DNA of 64,000 nt from Desulfuromonas acetoxidans DSM 684 (GTDB lineage: Bacteria > Desulfobacterota > Desulfuromonadia > Desulfuromonadales > Desulfuromonadaceae): the NCBI RefSeq assembly GCF_000167355.1, contig NZ_AAEW02000002.1, positions 186,001-250,000 on the forward strand, read 5' to 3'. Of the stretch, positions 55,726-64,000 are shown one piece after another. The notes under the pieces were generated by a model. The model had not been told where the DNA came from and made no database searches. It was given only the letters and a program-made list of their open reading frames with translations. The stretch's first letter is position 1, and each line of letters opens with the position of its first letter. Both the position numbers and the translations under genes were made by a program.

Positions 55726-55867
55726 GGGGAGCTCAATCAAAAGAATAAGCAATTGAGGTAAAGAGGGATTTTGAACCGAACACAATGAGTAGAGGAGAAA
55801 CAACAGCGATAGCGCGTCTGTGTCAGACTCACGTTTAACGTCTCACTGAATGACCAGAGGCCCACTT

Positions 55868-55896
55868 AAAACATGGCGGGAGAATGTCCCGCCATG
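55868..55896 (-). terminator. Terminator-like hairpin
   Basis: catggcggga-gaatg-tcccgccatg, ten-base perfect arms (55872-55881, 55887-55896); T-rich (gtttta) on the minus strand, serving the gene at 55941, possibly both directions. Confidence 0.65.
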
Positions 55897-55940
55897 CACT
55901 CCGGTTTCAGCCATAAACAGCAGAAAAAACAAAAAACCGA

Positions 55941-56732
55941 TTAAAAGTTGAAGAACAACGACGCACTCAGACTGGTACGGTCGTAAAAGCGTCCTTCGAC
56001 ACGAATACCGCCATCCAACGGCAGCAGAGCCACCTCAACACCGGCAAAGACCTGCGCCACATGATCTTCTTCCATATCAACGCTGGAGTCTTTTTCGTTA
56101 AAGCTCACCGCCGCATCCATCCCTTCGATAAAATAACTGCCCGAGAGACGTTCTTCGGATTTGGTATCATCGAGAAAACTGGCCATGGCTCCGGCATAGC
56201 CGGTAATACGAGCGCTGGAGCACGGCTGCCACTCATAACCGAGCTGCACACCAAAACCATACTCAAGGTATGCTTCATCGCGCTGCCACGTCTCATCAAG
56301 GTAGCTCGCCCCATTGGTCACGACATAATGCTCCTTATACTCAATCCCGGTTGTCCACGTCATTCGACCAAACGCACTGGTATAGAAACCGCCTTGCTCA
56401 AAAAGCACCATGTGCGCGCCGAGGCCAAACATGGGGGCAATATCTTCGGAACCATCCGAATCCGTGCCACCGACCTCAAGACTCACCCCCCAGAACGGTT
56501 GCGGATTAAAGGTCACGCGCGCCACCAGGCGGTTTTCCTCCTGCGGGAACGCAAAGCTGCCGCTGCCAAAGCTATATCCCTGTTGGATATCCCGCTCATA
56601 CTCTTCGTAATACACCTCGGCGCGCATCTGTTTATCACTCGGGGCCAGGATACCGACATCCATGGCGTGCCCCACTGAGGTGACAAACAGCAGGCCGACA
56701 GCAGCAGTACAGAGGATCGATTTCAATTTCAT
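55941..56732 (-). CDS. Outer-membrane beta-barrel protein
   Basis: 263 residues; signal peptide ends GHAMDV. Alternating hydrophobic/aromatic strands and final LSASLFFNF mark an outer-membrane barrel. Acidic loops (DSDGSEDIA, SSVDMEEDH) face outward. No specific family recognised. It lies in a row of three minus-strand envelope genes (55941, 56837, 57553). Confidence 0.7.
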   Translation of the reverse strand: MKLKSILCTAAVGLLFVTSVGHAMDVGILAPSDKQMRAEVYYEEYERDIQQGYSFGSGSFAFPQEENRLVARVTFNPQPFWGVSLEVGGTDSDGSEDIAPMFGLGAHMVLFEQGGFYTSAFGRMTWTTGIEYKEHYVVTNGASYLDETWQRDEAYLEYGFGVQLGYEWQPCSSARITGYAGAMASFLDDTKSEERLSGSYFIEGMDAAVSFNEKDSSVDMEEDHVAQVFAGVEVALLPLDGGIRVEGRFYDRTSLSASLFFNF

Positions 56733-56836
56733 AATGGCAGTCCTTTCTTTCCAGTTAATTTAAAAAAGTACATTTATTTCAAGATATTACATAAACAATC
56801 TATTTAGCAACCATTGTTTCACCGACACACGCTCCG

Positions 56837-57514
56837 TCAAAACTGCCAGCCAATGCCAATTGTGATCGTTAATATTTCAGGGTCGTAGTCATCGACAAAA
56901 GAGCTCCCGGCGATTATCGCCGATGTCGACTCCTGCTGGTACCAGATTTTCTGAACCTCGGCAAAACCATACAGATGCGACGTGACATTCTGGAAAAGTT
57001 TCTGTTTGATTCCGGCCCCTAAGCTGTAGCCGTTAAAATCGACGTGACCGGAATATCGGTCTTGATAGTAAGGACGATCCAGGGTCCACTCGCCGGTCGT
57101 GCGAGCATAGCCAAAGCTCAGATATGCAAAAGTTGCTTCACTGAAAACAATGCCCGGCTGCAACTCAATCCCCCAGCTGTTGTCCAATTCAAACGAAAGC
57201 GTACTGACCTCTTCGGTATCCCGAAAGCGCTGGGTTGTGCTGCCGGACTCTTGGTCACCGAGGGTGTAATACAGCTTTGCCCCAAGGACATAGCGGTCGA
57301 AACGTTGATCGTAGCCGATCGCCACTTTGCCATTGACGCTATCATCATCGATATCAGCCTGAAACCAGTTGGGAAAATCAACATCCGTTTTTGTTTTTGA
57401 GCCACTGATACCGGCCTCGACAAAGGGGCCTTGAAAGTCGCTGGCAACTGCGGTCAGCGGCGTTATCGCAAAGAATATCATCAGCACAAACTTGAAAAAT
57501 CCACGATGCGTCAT
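56837..57514 (-). CDS. Outer-membrane beta-barrel protein, Omp25/OmpA-like
   Basis: About 225 residues, start at 57514 where caggag has proper spacing; earlier ATGs overlap that site. Signal peptide ends TAVASD; an eight-stranded pattern begins GPFVEAGISGSKTKT and ends ITIGIGWQF. Lies 38 bases after the tandem binding-domain lipoprotein gene and may be co-transcribed with it. Confidence 0.7.
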   Translation of the reverse strand: MTHRGFFKFVLMIFFAITPLTAVASDFQGPFVEAGISGSKTKTDVDFPNWFQADIDDDSVNGKVAIGYDQRFDRYVLGAKLYYTLGDQESGSTTQRFRDTEEVSTLSFELDNSWGIELQPGIVFSEATFAYLSFGYARTTGEWTLDRPYYQDRYSGHVDFNGYSLGAGIKQKLFQNVTSHLYGFAEVQKIWYQQESTSAIIAGSSFVDDYDPEILTITIGIGWQF

Positions 57515-57552
57515 CGTCATCTCCTGTCGACTACACTGCAATTATCAATCCC

Positions 57553-59037
57553 CTAGGGCAGTTCACTTCCGTCAAACCAGCTCTGCCAGATCCCTTCAAA
57601 CGTGCCATCCTGTTTCATGGCATCGAGATTCTGTTGCCATTGCTCAACGGTGGAGGTCGGCGTGGTCAGGCTGAACGCAACATAGCCTTCATCGTAGGTT
57701 TCCTCAAATTGCTTGACGATATCTTCAGTCGGGGTTGAGGTCGTATCACACAGCCAATTGATCCCCTCATCGTACATAAACAAGGCATCGACTTCGCCGC
57801 TGAGCAACTGATTGAACGCGTCCAGAGGGGAAAAAGAGGTGGCGACGATGTTGTCAAAGCCATTGGCGAGCAGATAATCATGGGTGTACCAGTTACTGGG
57901 GGTGGCGACGGAACCCAACGCTTTTGCTTCTTCCAGAGTTGTGATGGTGATACCCGAATCACGCAGCGTGTAAAAACTGCCGCGCAACGTGGCGATGGGA
58001 CCGACCCACTGAAACAGTCCCTCGCGCTCCGCAGTGCGGGCGGTGGTAAACAGGGCGCTGTTCGGCAGATACTGCACCGTGGCGTAGGCATCAATCCAGC
58101 CGGTGATTTTGACATTTGCAGCATAGTCATTACGGGACTGAATGGCGTCAACAATCTCGACGGATGAACCCTGGATATCAGGATCGACAATGGACCCGGA
58201 GTAATAATTAAAGGGCGGCGCGACTTCAGTGAACAGCTGCAGAACATCAGGCAGCATGGTTTCATTGGCGTCAGGAAAGTAGCGTTGCAGAATAGCCAGG
58301 GTTTCGTTTGTTTTGATCAGGTCATCCAAACTGGCTTGCACGGCCGCCACCACCTCATCACTGACATCTTTAGAAAAGGCGATGTAATAAAATGCCGACT
58401 TGTAGCCAAAGCACACATCAAAATCATCGCTGAAGGAAAACTGGCCCTGAACTTTGTAGGCCAACTGCTTGCCGTCACTGGCCAGGGCCTGCACATCACC
58501 ATCAAGCAATGCGCCAACCGCTTCATCATAGGTGGCGTAATAGACCAGATTGTCAAAGCCAAGATCCTCCAGCGACGTTGTCTCCAGCCATCCTGTCACA
58601 ACGGCAATGGAGTCCAGCGCTTTGGTGCCGTCCAGACCAAGGGTTGAGCCCAATCCGCTGTCTTTTTTGGCAAACACATAATAACCGGATGAACTGGTCG
58701 GTCCGACCCACTTGAAAAGGTCCTGGCGTTCAGCCGAGTAGCCGATTCCCAACAGGGCACGGTTTGAGCCATTGAGGGTGTTGTCATAGGCAACGGTCGA
58801 GCTTTGTTCCATCTCTACAACATAGTCAACCCCCGCCTCATCCATAGCCGCCGTTGCCGTATCGACATCAATGCCGACAATCTCACCGTTCTGGGTAAAA
58901 CTGTTGGGACTCATCTCGACCACGGAAATAGTTATCGGTGTTGATGTGTGGTGCGAGCTGTCACTACAGCCCCATAAAAATGCACTCAGCAACAACAGCA
59001 GTGACACAAAAAATTTCATCCTTACAGAAGTCTTCAT
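57553..59037 (-). CDS. Lipoprotein with two tandem SBP_bac_3 binding domains
   Basis: About 494 residues from ATG at 59037 with gggag upstream; the ATG at 59148 lies in the promoter. Lipobox FLWGCSD. Two type-II periplasmic binding domains follow in tandem (about 30-250 and 255-490), each with a repeated pattern WVGP...GYYVFAKKDSG / WVGP...GSFYTLRDSG. The usual acidic amino-acid contact of such domains is not obvious. No transporter genes are nearby; a response regulator and 7TMR-DISM kinase are divergent, so it may be their ligand sensor. Confidence 0.75.
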   Translation of the reverse strand: MKTSVRMKFFVSLLLLLSAFLWGCSDSSHHTSTPITISVVEMSPNSFTQNGEIVGIDVDTATAAMDEAGVDYVVEMEQSSTVAYDNTLNGSNRALLGIGYSAERQDLFKWVGPTSSSGYYVFAKKDSGLGSTLGLDGTKALDSIAVVTGWLETTSLEDLGFDNLVYYATYDEAVGALLDGDVQALASDGKQLAYKVQGQFSFSDDFDVCFGYKSAFYYIAFSKDVSDEVVAAVQASLDDLIKTNETLAILQRYFPDANETMLPDVLQLFTEVAPPFNYYSGSIVDPDIQGSSVEIVDAIQSRNDYAANVKITGWIDAYATVQYLPNSALFTTARTAEREGLFQWVGPIATLRGSFYTLRDSGITITTLEEAKALGSVATPSNWYTHDYLLANGFDNIVATSFSPLDAFNQLLSGEVDALFMYDEGINWLCDTTSTPTEDIVKQFEETYDEGYVAFSLTTPTSTVEQWQQNLDAMKQDGTFEGIWQSWFDGSELP

Positions 59038-59192
59038 GAAATTCTCCCTGGTAAAATTGAGGATTGGAATAAGCCTGTGATCAGAAGAAAAAAACCTTCG
59101 CACCCTGAATTGACGGCTAACTGCCTGAAAAGTATACGTTGCATCCAACCGTTAGTTAGTTCATTCTGTCAATGATCCACTCTACTACACAG

Positions 59193-59214
59193 AAGTCGCA
59201 CAAAAGTCGCACAC
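59193..59214. promoter_or_regulatory. 11-bp-period direct repeat, likely response-regulator box
   Basis: aagtcgcaca occurs at 59194-59203 and 59205-59214, the spacing used by OmpR/PhoB-type dimers. It sits between the lipoprotein gene and the divergent winged-helix response regulator gene. Confidence 0.55.
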
Positions 59215-59278
59215 GCCTTCTTTTTAAAAAAAACGTGCAAAAACTGTCGGGACAACCGCCCCTGAAGCAAGGAAAACA

Positions 59279-59968
59279 ATGGAACAACGGGACTATCTGC
59301 AACAGATGACGGTGCTGCTGGCCGAAGACGACAAAATCGTCCGCGACAGCACGGCACAGGCGTTGGAAATATTTGTCCAGCGGGTGATTGCCGTCGAAGA
59401 TGGCGCTGCAGCGCTGCAGCAGTTTCACAGCGGGGTGGCCGACATTGTGATCCTTGATATCAAGATGCCGGGGAAAAGCGGCCTGGTGGTTGCGCGGGAG
59501 ATCAGAAGCAGCGATGAGATCACGCCGATCTTCATTATCAGCTCGTTCAACGACAGTGAGCAACTGCATCAAGCCATTCCGCTACTGCTAATTGATTACC
59601 TGATCAAGCCGCTGACCTTCGACCAACTCAAGGCGGCGCTGATTAAAAGTGTCGATTATCTGGAAAAACGGGGCGGACTGACCTACCCCCTCGGTGATGA
59701 CGTCAGCTACAACAAACGCTCCGGCACCCTGATAACCACAGACGGCCAGGAAACGACGCTGCCGATGCGGGAAAAGCAACTGCTTGATCTGCTGATCACC
59801 AACCGCAACAAGCTGGTGACCAAGGAACGGCTGGAAGATCTGATCTTCAACATGGAATGCAGCGAGACGTCGCTGAAGAACCTGGTCTATCGGCTGAAGA
59901 AAAAAATTCCCGCCAACCGGATCGTTAACGTCAGAGAGATCGGCTACATGTTGGCCGAGCAGGACTAA
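59279..59968 (+). CDS. Winged-helix response regulator
   Basis: 229 residues; aagga before ATG. Receiver (TVLLAEDDKIVRDS, VILDIKMPGKSG, YLIKPLTF) and C-terminal Trans_reg_C-like winged helix (LPMREKQLLDLLITNRNKLVTKERL, SLKNLVYRLKKKIP, VREIGYML). Stops three bases before the kinase start, so the two form one operon and a two-component pair. Confidence 0.87.
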   Translation: MEQRDYLQQMTVLLAEDDKIVRDSTAQALEIFVQRVIAVEDGAAALQQFHSGVADIVILDIKMPGKSGLVVAREIRSSDEITPIFIISSFNDSEQLHQAIPLLLIDYLIKPLTFDQLKAALIKSVDYLEKRGGLTYPLGDDVSYNKRSGTLITTDGQETTLPMREKQLLDLLITNRNKLVTKERLEDLIFNMECSETSLKNLVYRLKKKIPANRIVNVREIGYMLAEQD

Positions 59969-59971
59969 GCA

Positions 59972-61876
59972 ATGAAATTTTTCCTTCAAGTCCTCCTGGC
60001 CCTGCTGTTGCTCAGCAATACCGCCGTCGCGGCCGACCTCCCCGCCGTCGATATCACCCCCACTTTAAACCAACAGGCACTCGACCACAGTACGCTCCAC
60101 GTCCTGATCGATCCGGACAAAACCGCCACCGTGACGGATCTGCTCGTCAACAAGCACCGTGAATGGCACCCTGCCGAGAGAAATTCGTTCCCCTACACCA
60201 CCGCTGCCGTGTGGAGCCAAGCCCGCTTGCACAACAGCTCGTCACAACCGGTAAAGCTCCACCTGATCAACGACTTTGTTGCCCATGATGAAGTGAACAT
60301 TTACCTGATCCGAGGCGGCACCGTCAGTGAGCAGTACCAGTTCGGCGATACGCGGCCAATCCGCGTCACGGAAATCCTCAATCGCTTTGCCAATGTCCAC
60401 ATCACACTGCACGGCAACGAAACCATCGAAGTCCTCACCCGCTACGCCTCGACCACCCCGATCAGCATCAAGATGAAGCTGCTCAGCGAACACAACTATT
60501 CACGGCTGGCCATCGAGGATTTGACCATCTGGGGCGTATTTATCGGCGTTACACTGGCGCTGGTGATCTACAACGTTATGATGTTCGTGTCGCTGCGCAA
60601 TGTGGCCTTTCTTTTCTACGTGCTGCACAGTCTGGCCAACGGCTACAACACTCTGACCAGTTCAGGGCATGTCTATGCGTTTTTGAGCCCACTGCTGCCA
60701 CTGGCCTGGCTTAATCTCAGCTACAAAATCACGCCGTCGGTAGCGGTGATCCTGATGTCGCTATTCATCATCACCTTCTTCGACCTCAAGCACAAAATAG
60801 GCTGGCTGTACAAACTCAACCTCGCCAACATCGGGCTGTTTAGCGCGTTACTCGCGTCATTGTTGTACTTTTATCCAAGCGGCCAACTGCTGCTGCACAA
60901 CAAGATCTCTTCGCTATTGCTCCCCCTGGCGCTGTTGTTCATGCTGTTTTCCGCCCTGGTAGTCGCCTGGCACAAGCTGTTTGCCGGTCGTTATTTCCTC
61001 ATCGGTGCCGGAATCTTCTTTTTCACCATGCTCAATTACGTGCTGTGCTTCACCGGACTGGTCGATTTCGGCAGTGGGGTTCTGTATGTTCTGCCGACAG
61101 GAATGGCGGCAGAGGCGATCTTCTTTGCCATGGCTCTGGGCCAAAAAATAAAACGGATTGAAGCAGAGCGGGCTGAAAACGCCCTGCTGCTTGATGAGAG
61201 CAACAAGTTCAATTCAACCAGCTATCTGCTCGCCGGGATTCTCCACCAGTTCAAGCAGCCGCTGATTTATTTGGGTACAGAGGTTTTAAAGCTGCGCACC
61301 CAGCGCTACCAAAGCGGTCAGGACGACGTGCACAGTGAAGAGATTCTCGGTCATATGGAGAGTCAGATTAGCGGCATGAATGATCTGGTGGGCAATTTTT
61401 ACAGTTTTTATTCGCAACAGCCGCAGCTCGGCGAGTTCGATCTGCAGCATGCCATCGACACCGTGCTGGACATGCTCGCCTCATCGTTGCAGGCAGGAAA
61501 GATCAAGGTCATTAAGGACTATCAGGGCCAACAGCTCTGCGCCGATGAAAAGGCCCTCAAGCAAATCCTGCTGATTTTGCTGGAAAATACCGTCAGCGTC
61601 TTACAGGAAAAAAGTCCCGACGCCCCCACCCTGTGGCTCACCAGCTCCGGCGAGAAGCAGGTCACCATCGAAGTGCGCGACAACGCCGGCGGCATTGATC
61701 CCCAGGCACTTGATAAAATCTTCAACATCCATTACAGCAGAAAACAGGCGCAAGGACTCGGTATCGGCTTGGCACTGGCAAGAAAACTGGCGGAAACACG
61801 CCTCAACGGCAGCCTGACCGTCCACAATGAACCGTCGGGCGCGTGTTTCGTGTTAGTGTTTGGATCGACGTACTGA
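59972..61876 (+). CDS. 7TMR-DISM sensor histidine kinase
   Basis: 634 residues. Signal peptide (cleavage near AVAADL), a periplasmic jelly-roll 7TMR-DISMED2 domain (about 25-185, with YTTAAVWSQARLHNSS), seven membrane segments (190-400), then a kinase: AGILHQFKQPLIYLGTEVL with the phospho-His in an HxxxQPL context rather than SHELRTP, and HATPase (ILLENTVSVLQ, DNAGGIDP, GLGIGLALARKL). DISMED2 domains usually bind carbohydrate. Partner is the preceding regulator. Confidence 0.87.
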   Translation: MKFFLQVLLALLLLSNTAVAADLPAVDITPTLNQQALDHSTLHVLIDPDKTATVTDLLVNKHREWHPAERNSFPYTTAAVWSQARLHNSSSQPVKLHLINDFVAHDEVNIYLIRGGTVSEQYQFGDTRPIRVTEILNRFANVHITLHGNETIEVLTRYASTTPISIKMKLLSEHNYSRLAIEDLTIWGVFIGVTLALVIYNVMMFVSLRNVAFLFYVLHSLANGYNTLTSSGHVYAFLSPLLPLAWLNLSYKITPSVAVILMSLFIITFFDLKHKIGWLYKLNLANIGLFSALLASLLYFYPSGQLLLHNKISSLLLPLALLFMLFSALVVAWHKLFAGRYFLIGAGIFFFTMLNYVLCFTGLVDFGSGVLYVLPTGMAAEAIFFAMALGQKIKRIEAERAENALLLDESNKFNSTSYLLAGILHQFKQPLIYLGTEVLKLRTQRYQSGQDDVHSEEILGHMESQISGMNDLVGNFYSFYSQQPQLGEFDLQHAIDTVLDMLASSLQAGKIKVIKDYQGQQLCADEKALKQILLILLENTVSVLQEKSPDAPTLWLTSSGEKQVTIEVRDNAGGIDPQALDKIFNIHYSRKQAQGLGIGLALARKLAETRLNGSLTVHNEPSGACFVLVFGSTY

Positions 61877-61904
61877 ATTGCCTCTGACACGATTCATCTG
61901 CGCA

Positions 61905-62444
61905 TCAAACGTTGATGATACCTCGTTCAGAAAAAACCGCCTTGGCAGCGGCGGCAGCATTCAATGCTGCAGGAAACCCGGCATAAACCGACATCTGAAT
62001 GATGATCTCGACGATTTCCTGAGCAGAGCACCCCACATTCAACGCCGCGCCGATATGAACCTTAAGCTGTGGCTGGGCGTTTCCCATTGCAGCCAGAGCT
62101 GCCACGGTTGCAATTTCGCGAGATTTCACATCCAGGCCCTCCCTGCTGTAGACATCCCCAAACGGATACTCAATGGTATACCGTCCTAAATCCGGAGCGA
62201 TATCCTTTAACGCTTCAATCACTTTTTCGCCGGCATCACCATCAATTTCTTTAAGCTTCTTCCACCCTCGCTCAAATCTGTCATTTCGATCTGCACTCAT
62301 AGTCAACTCCTCAGCTACCGCCCAATCAGAGAACGCCTGACAGCTCGTCAATGACAAACAACCGAATGAAGCTGCAGACAAAATAAACGAGGAAATAATA
62401 AAGTCTCTTCGCTTAATGCCAACAGGCGTTTCATCGTTCTCCAT
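61905..62444 (-). CDS. Carboxymuconolactone decarboxylase-family protein with Tat/lipoprotein signal
   Basis: 179 residues. N-terminus has a twin-arginine motif (IKRRDFIISSFILS) followed by a lipobox (LSLTSC), so it is probably exported folded and lipidated, which is uncommon in this mostly cytoplasmic family. The domain AALAAMGNAQPQLKVHIGAA and VGCSAQEIVEIIIQM is CMD/AhpD-like with a single Cys instead of CxxC, arguing against peroxidase activity. A MerR-type promoter lies before it. Confidence 0.8.
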   Translation of the reverse strand: MENDETPVGIKRRDFIISSFILSAASFGCLSLTSCQAFSDWAVAEELTMSADRNDRFERGWKKLKEIDGDAGEKVIEALKDIAPDLGRYTIEYPFGDVYSREGLDVKSREIATVAALAAMGNAQPQLKVHIGAALNVGCSAQEIVEIIIQMSVYAGFPAALNAAAAAKAVFSERGIINV

Positions 62445-62482
62445 AGGACTCTCCTCTGTTTATGGCAACATCCATATTTGAG

Positions 62483-62513
62483 AGGCTAGACCTTAGAGTT
62501 AACTCTCAGTCAA
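62483..62513 (-). promoter_or_regulatory. MerR-type promoter/operator
   Basis: On the minus strand, ttgact (-35, 62508-62513), 19-base spacer and tagcct (-10, 62483-62488), with agagttaactct palindrome centred in the spacer (62495-62506). Long-spacer promoters of this kind are activated by MerR proteins; it overlaps the merR stop codon and drives the CMD gene. Confidence 0.65.
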
Positions 62514-62883
62514 GAGATATTTTGCCCTCCAATGCCGATTGATAGAGCGCAATTTTCTTATTGAGCAACTCAAAGTTCCGTTTCTGCTCGGAGATTCGCA
62601 CCTGAAGGTCTTGTGAATGATCTTCAAGCATTGCTTTACGCGCGGCCAGAGTTTCATTCCCCAGTTCGCGCAGCCGGGCATATTCCAGAATCTTCTCCAG
62701 TGACATGCCCGTTTCCTTCAACCGCTGCACAAACTCTACCCATTTCACATCCTTCTCAGAAAATTTCCGGTGGCCATTCGCCCGTCTATGGACATGCTTA
62801 AGCAGCCCAATTTTTTCATAGTAGCGAACCGTGTGGGCAGTCAAACCAACCCGCTGTGCAAACTTGGATACATTCATACGCAT
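62506..62883 (-). CDS. MerR-family regulator
   Basis: About 125 residues, start taken at 62883 (or ATG 62877). Helix-turn-helix FAQRVGLTAHTVRYYEKIGLL, wing HRKFSEKDVKWVEFVQRLKETGMSLEKI, long dimer helix and no C-terminal metal-binding Cys pair, as in the aldehyde/oxidative-stress branch (NmlR/AdhR-like). Its target is likely the CMD lipoprotein gene through the promoter at 62483-62513. Confidence 0.85.
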   Translation of the reverse strand: MRMNVSKFAQRVGLTAHTVRYYEKIGLLKHVHRRANGHRKFSEKDVKWVEFVQRLKETGMSLEKILEYARLRELGNETLAARKAMLEDHSQDLQVRISEQKRNFELLNKKIALYQSALEGKISLD

Positions 62884-63067
62884 TGCCGTTCTCGCAAAAT
62901 ATAAAACATCCGACCAGAAGAAACGATACGACCTGCAAAGATCGAGAAACTCGAAGGGCACCGAACATCGCTCTTATTTTTCAGACGTACCTTCCATCCT
63001 GTTGCTTGTGTTGGCAGGCGAATCGCCGTGCTGGTGAATTGTTTTTCTTACATACGGATAACACAAT

Positions 63068-63409
63068 TCAATGATTGATATTTTTGCTTGGCGTTCTTAA
63101 GAGGATTGTTTCACCGCCCCTTTGACTTTTGGGGCCTGCAACAATGTCCAGATTCAATTCCTTGATTTTCATCACCCACCCTGAAAACTCTTGATCTGAC
63201 ACGCAAAAGGCGAGATGGGCCATGGTAAAAACAGACCCGTCATAATCCTTATTTTCAATAACGCCAATAACAGGGCCTTCTTCCAACCCAACATACGCCT
63301 GCCGCAAGTCCTCCCATTTTTGCAGCAATGACAAGCCGGGAAACTCTGTTAAAAACCGTATCTCCTCTTCAAGGTTAACCGCGTTGATCGCAACATGATC
63401 CAGCTTCAT
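63068..63409 (-). CDS. VOC (glyoxalase-fold) protein, probably frameshifted at the C-terminus
   Basis: 113 residues from ATG at 63409 (MKLDHVAINAVN) with gaaggtg upstream; a TTG start at 63508 would add a 33-residue tail without similarity. VOC signatures are present up to GGETILLRTPSKNI, then the frame stops. The expected family ending IIELCYP is encoded immediately downstream in the next frame, which would continue to a stop at 62974. A one-base insertion near 63075 is likely, either real or a sequencing error. Confidence 0.7.
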   Translation of the reverse strand: MKLDHVAINAVNLEEEIRFLTEFPGLSLLQKWEDLRQAYVGLEEGPVIGVIENKDYDGSVFTMAHLAFCVSDQEFSGWVMKIKELNLDIVAGPKSQRGGETILLRTPSKNINH

Positions 63410-63511
63410 GAGCTTCACCTTCTCTGTCTGATCCGCAATCTCTTTAGCCACTGTCCGCACAGCATCACAAGCAGGAGCCTGTTTCGCACCGGAGTTTAAT
63501 TCTTTCAACGG

Positions 63512-64000
63512 TCAAAGCAGCTCATTGCTGGCCATGCCGTTAATGATCTCATCGGTCGATTCAATCTTTGCATAAGGAACAGCGAGCGCCGCCATAAACG
63601 CAGCATGCACCTCGGCGGCCCTGATTGTTTGGCCCTTAAAGACAAGATCCCGTGTTGCACAGGCATCCTCCGCCACCACACAGTTAAAACCTAGATCAAA
63701 CGCCGCGCGGGTGGTGGCATCAATGCACATGTGACTCATGGCCCCGCAAATGGTGAGATTGGTGATGTTACCCTGTTGTAAAATGTCCAGCAAGGCGGTG
63801 TCGCGAAAGCTGTTGGGAAAGTTTTTCACCACCACGCGTTCCCCCTCTTGCGGTGCCACCAAAGCATGAATTTCAGCGCCATGGGTTTCCGGCAGAAAAA
63901 AGGTCGCACCCGGTCGCGCAGCAATATGCTGAATATGAACAACGGGCAGATTGCTTTCTCTGAACTTGGCCAACAACCGCTGTGCATTAGCCACGGCCTT
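63512..64000 (-). CDS. Isochorismatase-like cysteine hydrolase, partial
   Basis: C-terminal ~162 residues; the frame runs off the window edge and the N-terminal catalytic Asp is outside. Lys in VVVKNFPNSF and the nucleophile in CGAMSHMCIDATTRAA are visible, as in isochorismatase/nicotinamidase-type hydrolases. It ends about 100 bases before the VOC gene on the same strand, so the two are probably co-transcribed. Substrate unknown. Confidence 0.82.
   Translation of the reverse strand, partial: KAVANAQRLLAKFRESNLPVVHIQHIAARPGATFFLPETHGAEIHALVAPQEGERVVVKNFPNSFRDTALLDILQQGNITNLTICGAMSHMCIDATTRAAFDLGFNCVVAEDACATRDLVFKGQTIRAAEVHAAFMAALAVPYAKIESTDEIINGMASNELL

Overview
The window looks like chromosome of a marine, motile, Gram-negative anaerobe close to Desulfuromonas/Geobacter-type Desulfuromonadota. 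This is inferred from an LL-diaminopimelate aminotransferase (DapL route to lysine), two different glycine-betaine/proline uptake systems side by side (BCCT carrier and ProVWX), a flagellar hook operon with the TIGR02530-type protein, double-membrane features (porins, lipoproteins, DUF748) and a high density of c-di-GMP and chemotaxis proteins. No rRNA, tRNA, CRISPR array, phage or transposase gene was recognised.

Layout. 1-1.7 kb: end of dapL, a DUF2889 gene and the first copy of a 0.57-kb non-coding repeat. 1.7-8.7 kb: a double-Cache GGDEF/EAL sensor, then a secreted-protein operon behind a possible sigma-54 promoter and a strongly foldable leader. 8.7-13.8 kb: DUF748 protein overlapping a MocR-type regulator, a tiny putative lipoprotein, glyoxalase II. 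13.9-19.9 kb: PAS-GGDEF cyclase facing a three-gene operon (ModA-like binding lipoprotein, hybrid histidine kinase, HD-GYP response regulator) joined by stop/start overlaps. 20-22.6 kb: two hot-dog thioesterases, a 58-residue ferredoxin, an IF-2B-like protein overlapping a Nudix hydrolase. 22.7-24.1 kb: two more copies of the 0.57-kb repeat in tandem, one carrying a 163-bp MITE-like insertion. 24.1-33.2 kb: sigma-54 activator, porin, proXWV and BCCT (osmoprotection). 33.6-37.4 kb: DUF4125 and TPR proteins, then an ArsR / permease / mini-thioredoxin operon under a perfect 16-bp inverted repeat. 37.8-41.9 kb: a chemoreceptor, an HxlR regulator and a divergent lipoamide-dehydrogenase-like flavoprotein. 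42-47.9 kb: flagellar operon flgD-TIGR02530-flgE-flgN-flgK-flgL-unknown. 48.4-53.1 kb: OmpR-type regulator, Spy/CpxP-like protein, GGDEF/EAL and GGDEF proteins. 53.5-61.9 kb: second chemoreceptor, two outer-membrane barrels, a lipoprotein made of two SBP_bac_3 domains, and a divergent response regulator / 7TMR-DISM kinase pair. 61.9-64 kb: Tat-type carboxymuconolactone decarboxylase lipoprotein, its MerR regulator, a VOC protein that appears frameshifted, and a truncated cysteine hydrolase.

How it fits together. Sensing dominates: five c-di-GMP enzymes, two chemoreceptors, at least two complete two-component systems and many one-component regulators with visible operator-like repeats. Two loci pair a solute-binding lipoprotein with a histidine kinase but no transporter, which suggests binding proteins used as sensors. 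The points most worth following are the 0.57-kb repeat family and its inserted element, a 150-bp element whose hairpin shows compensatory change between its two copies, the leader at 5231-5338, and several operators that match the class of the regulator beside them.
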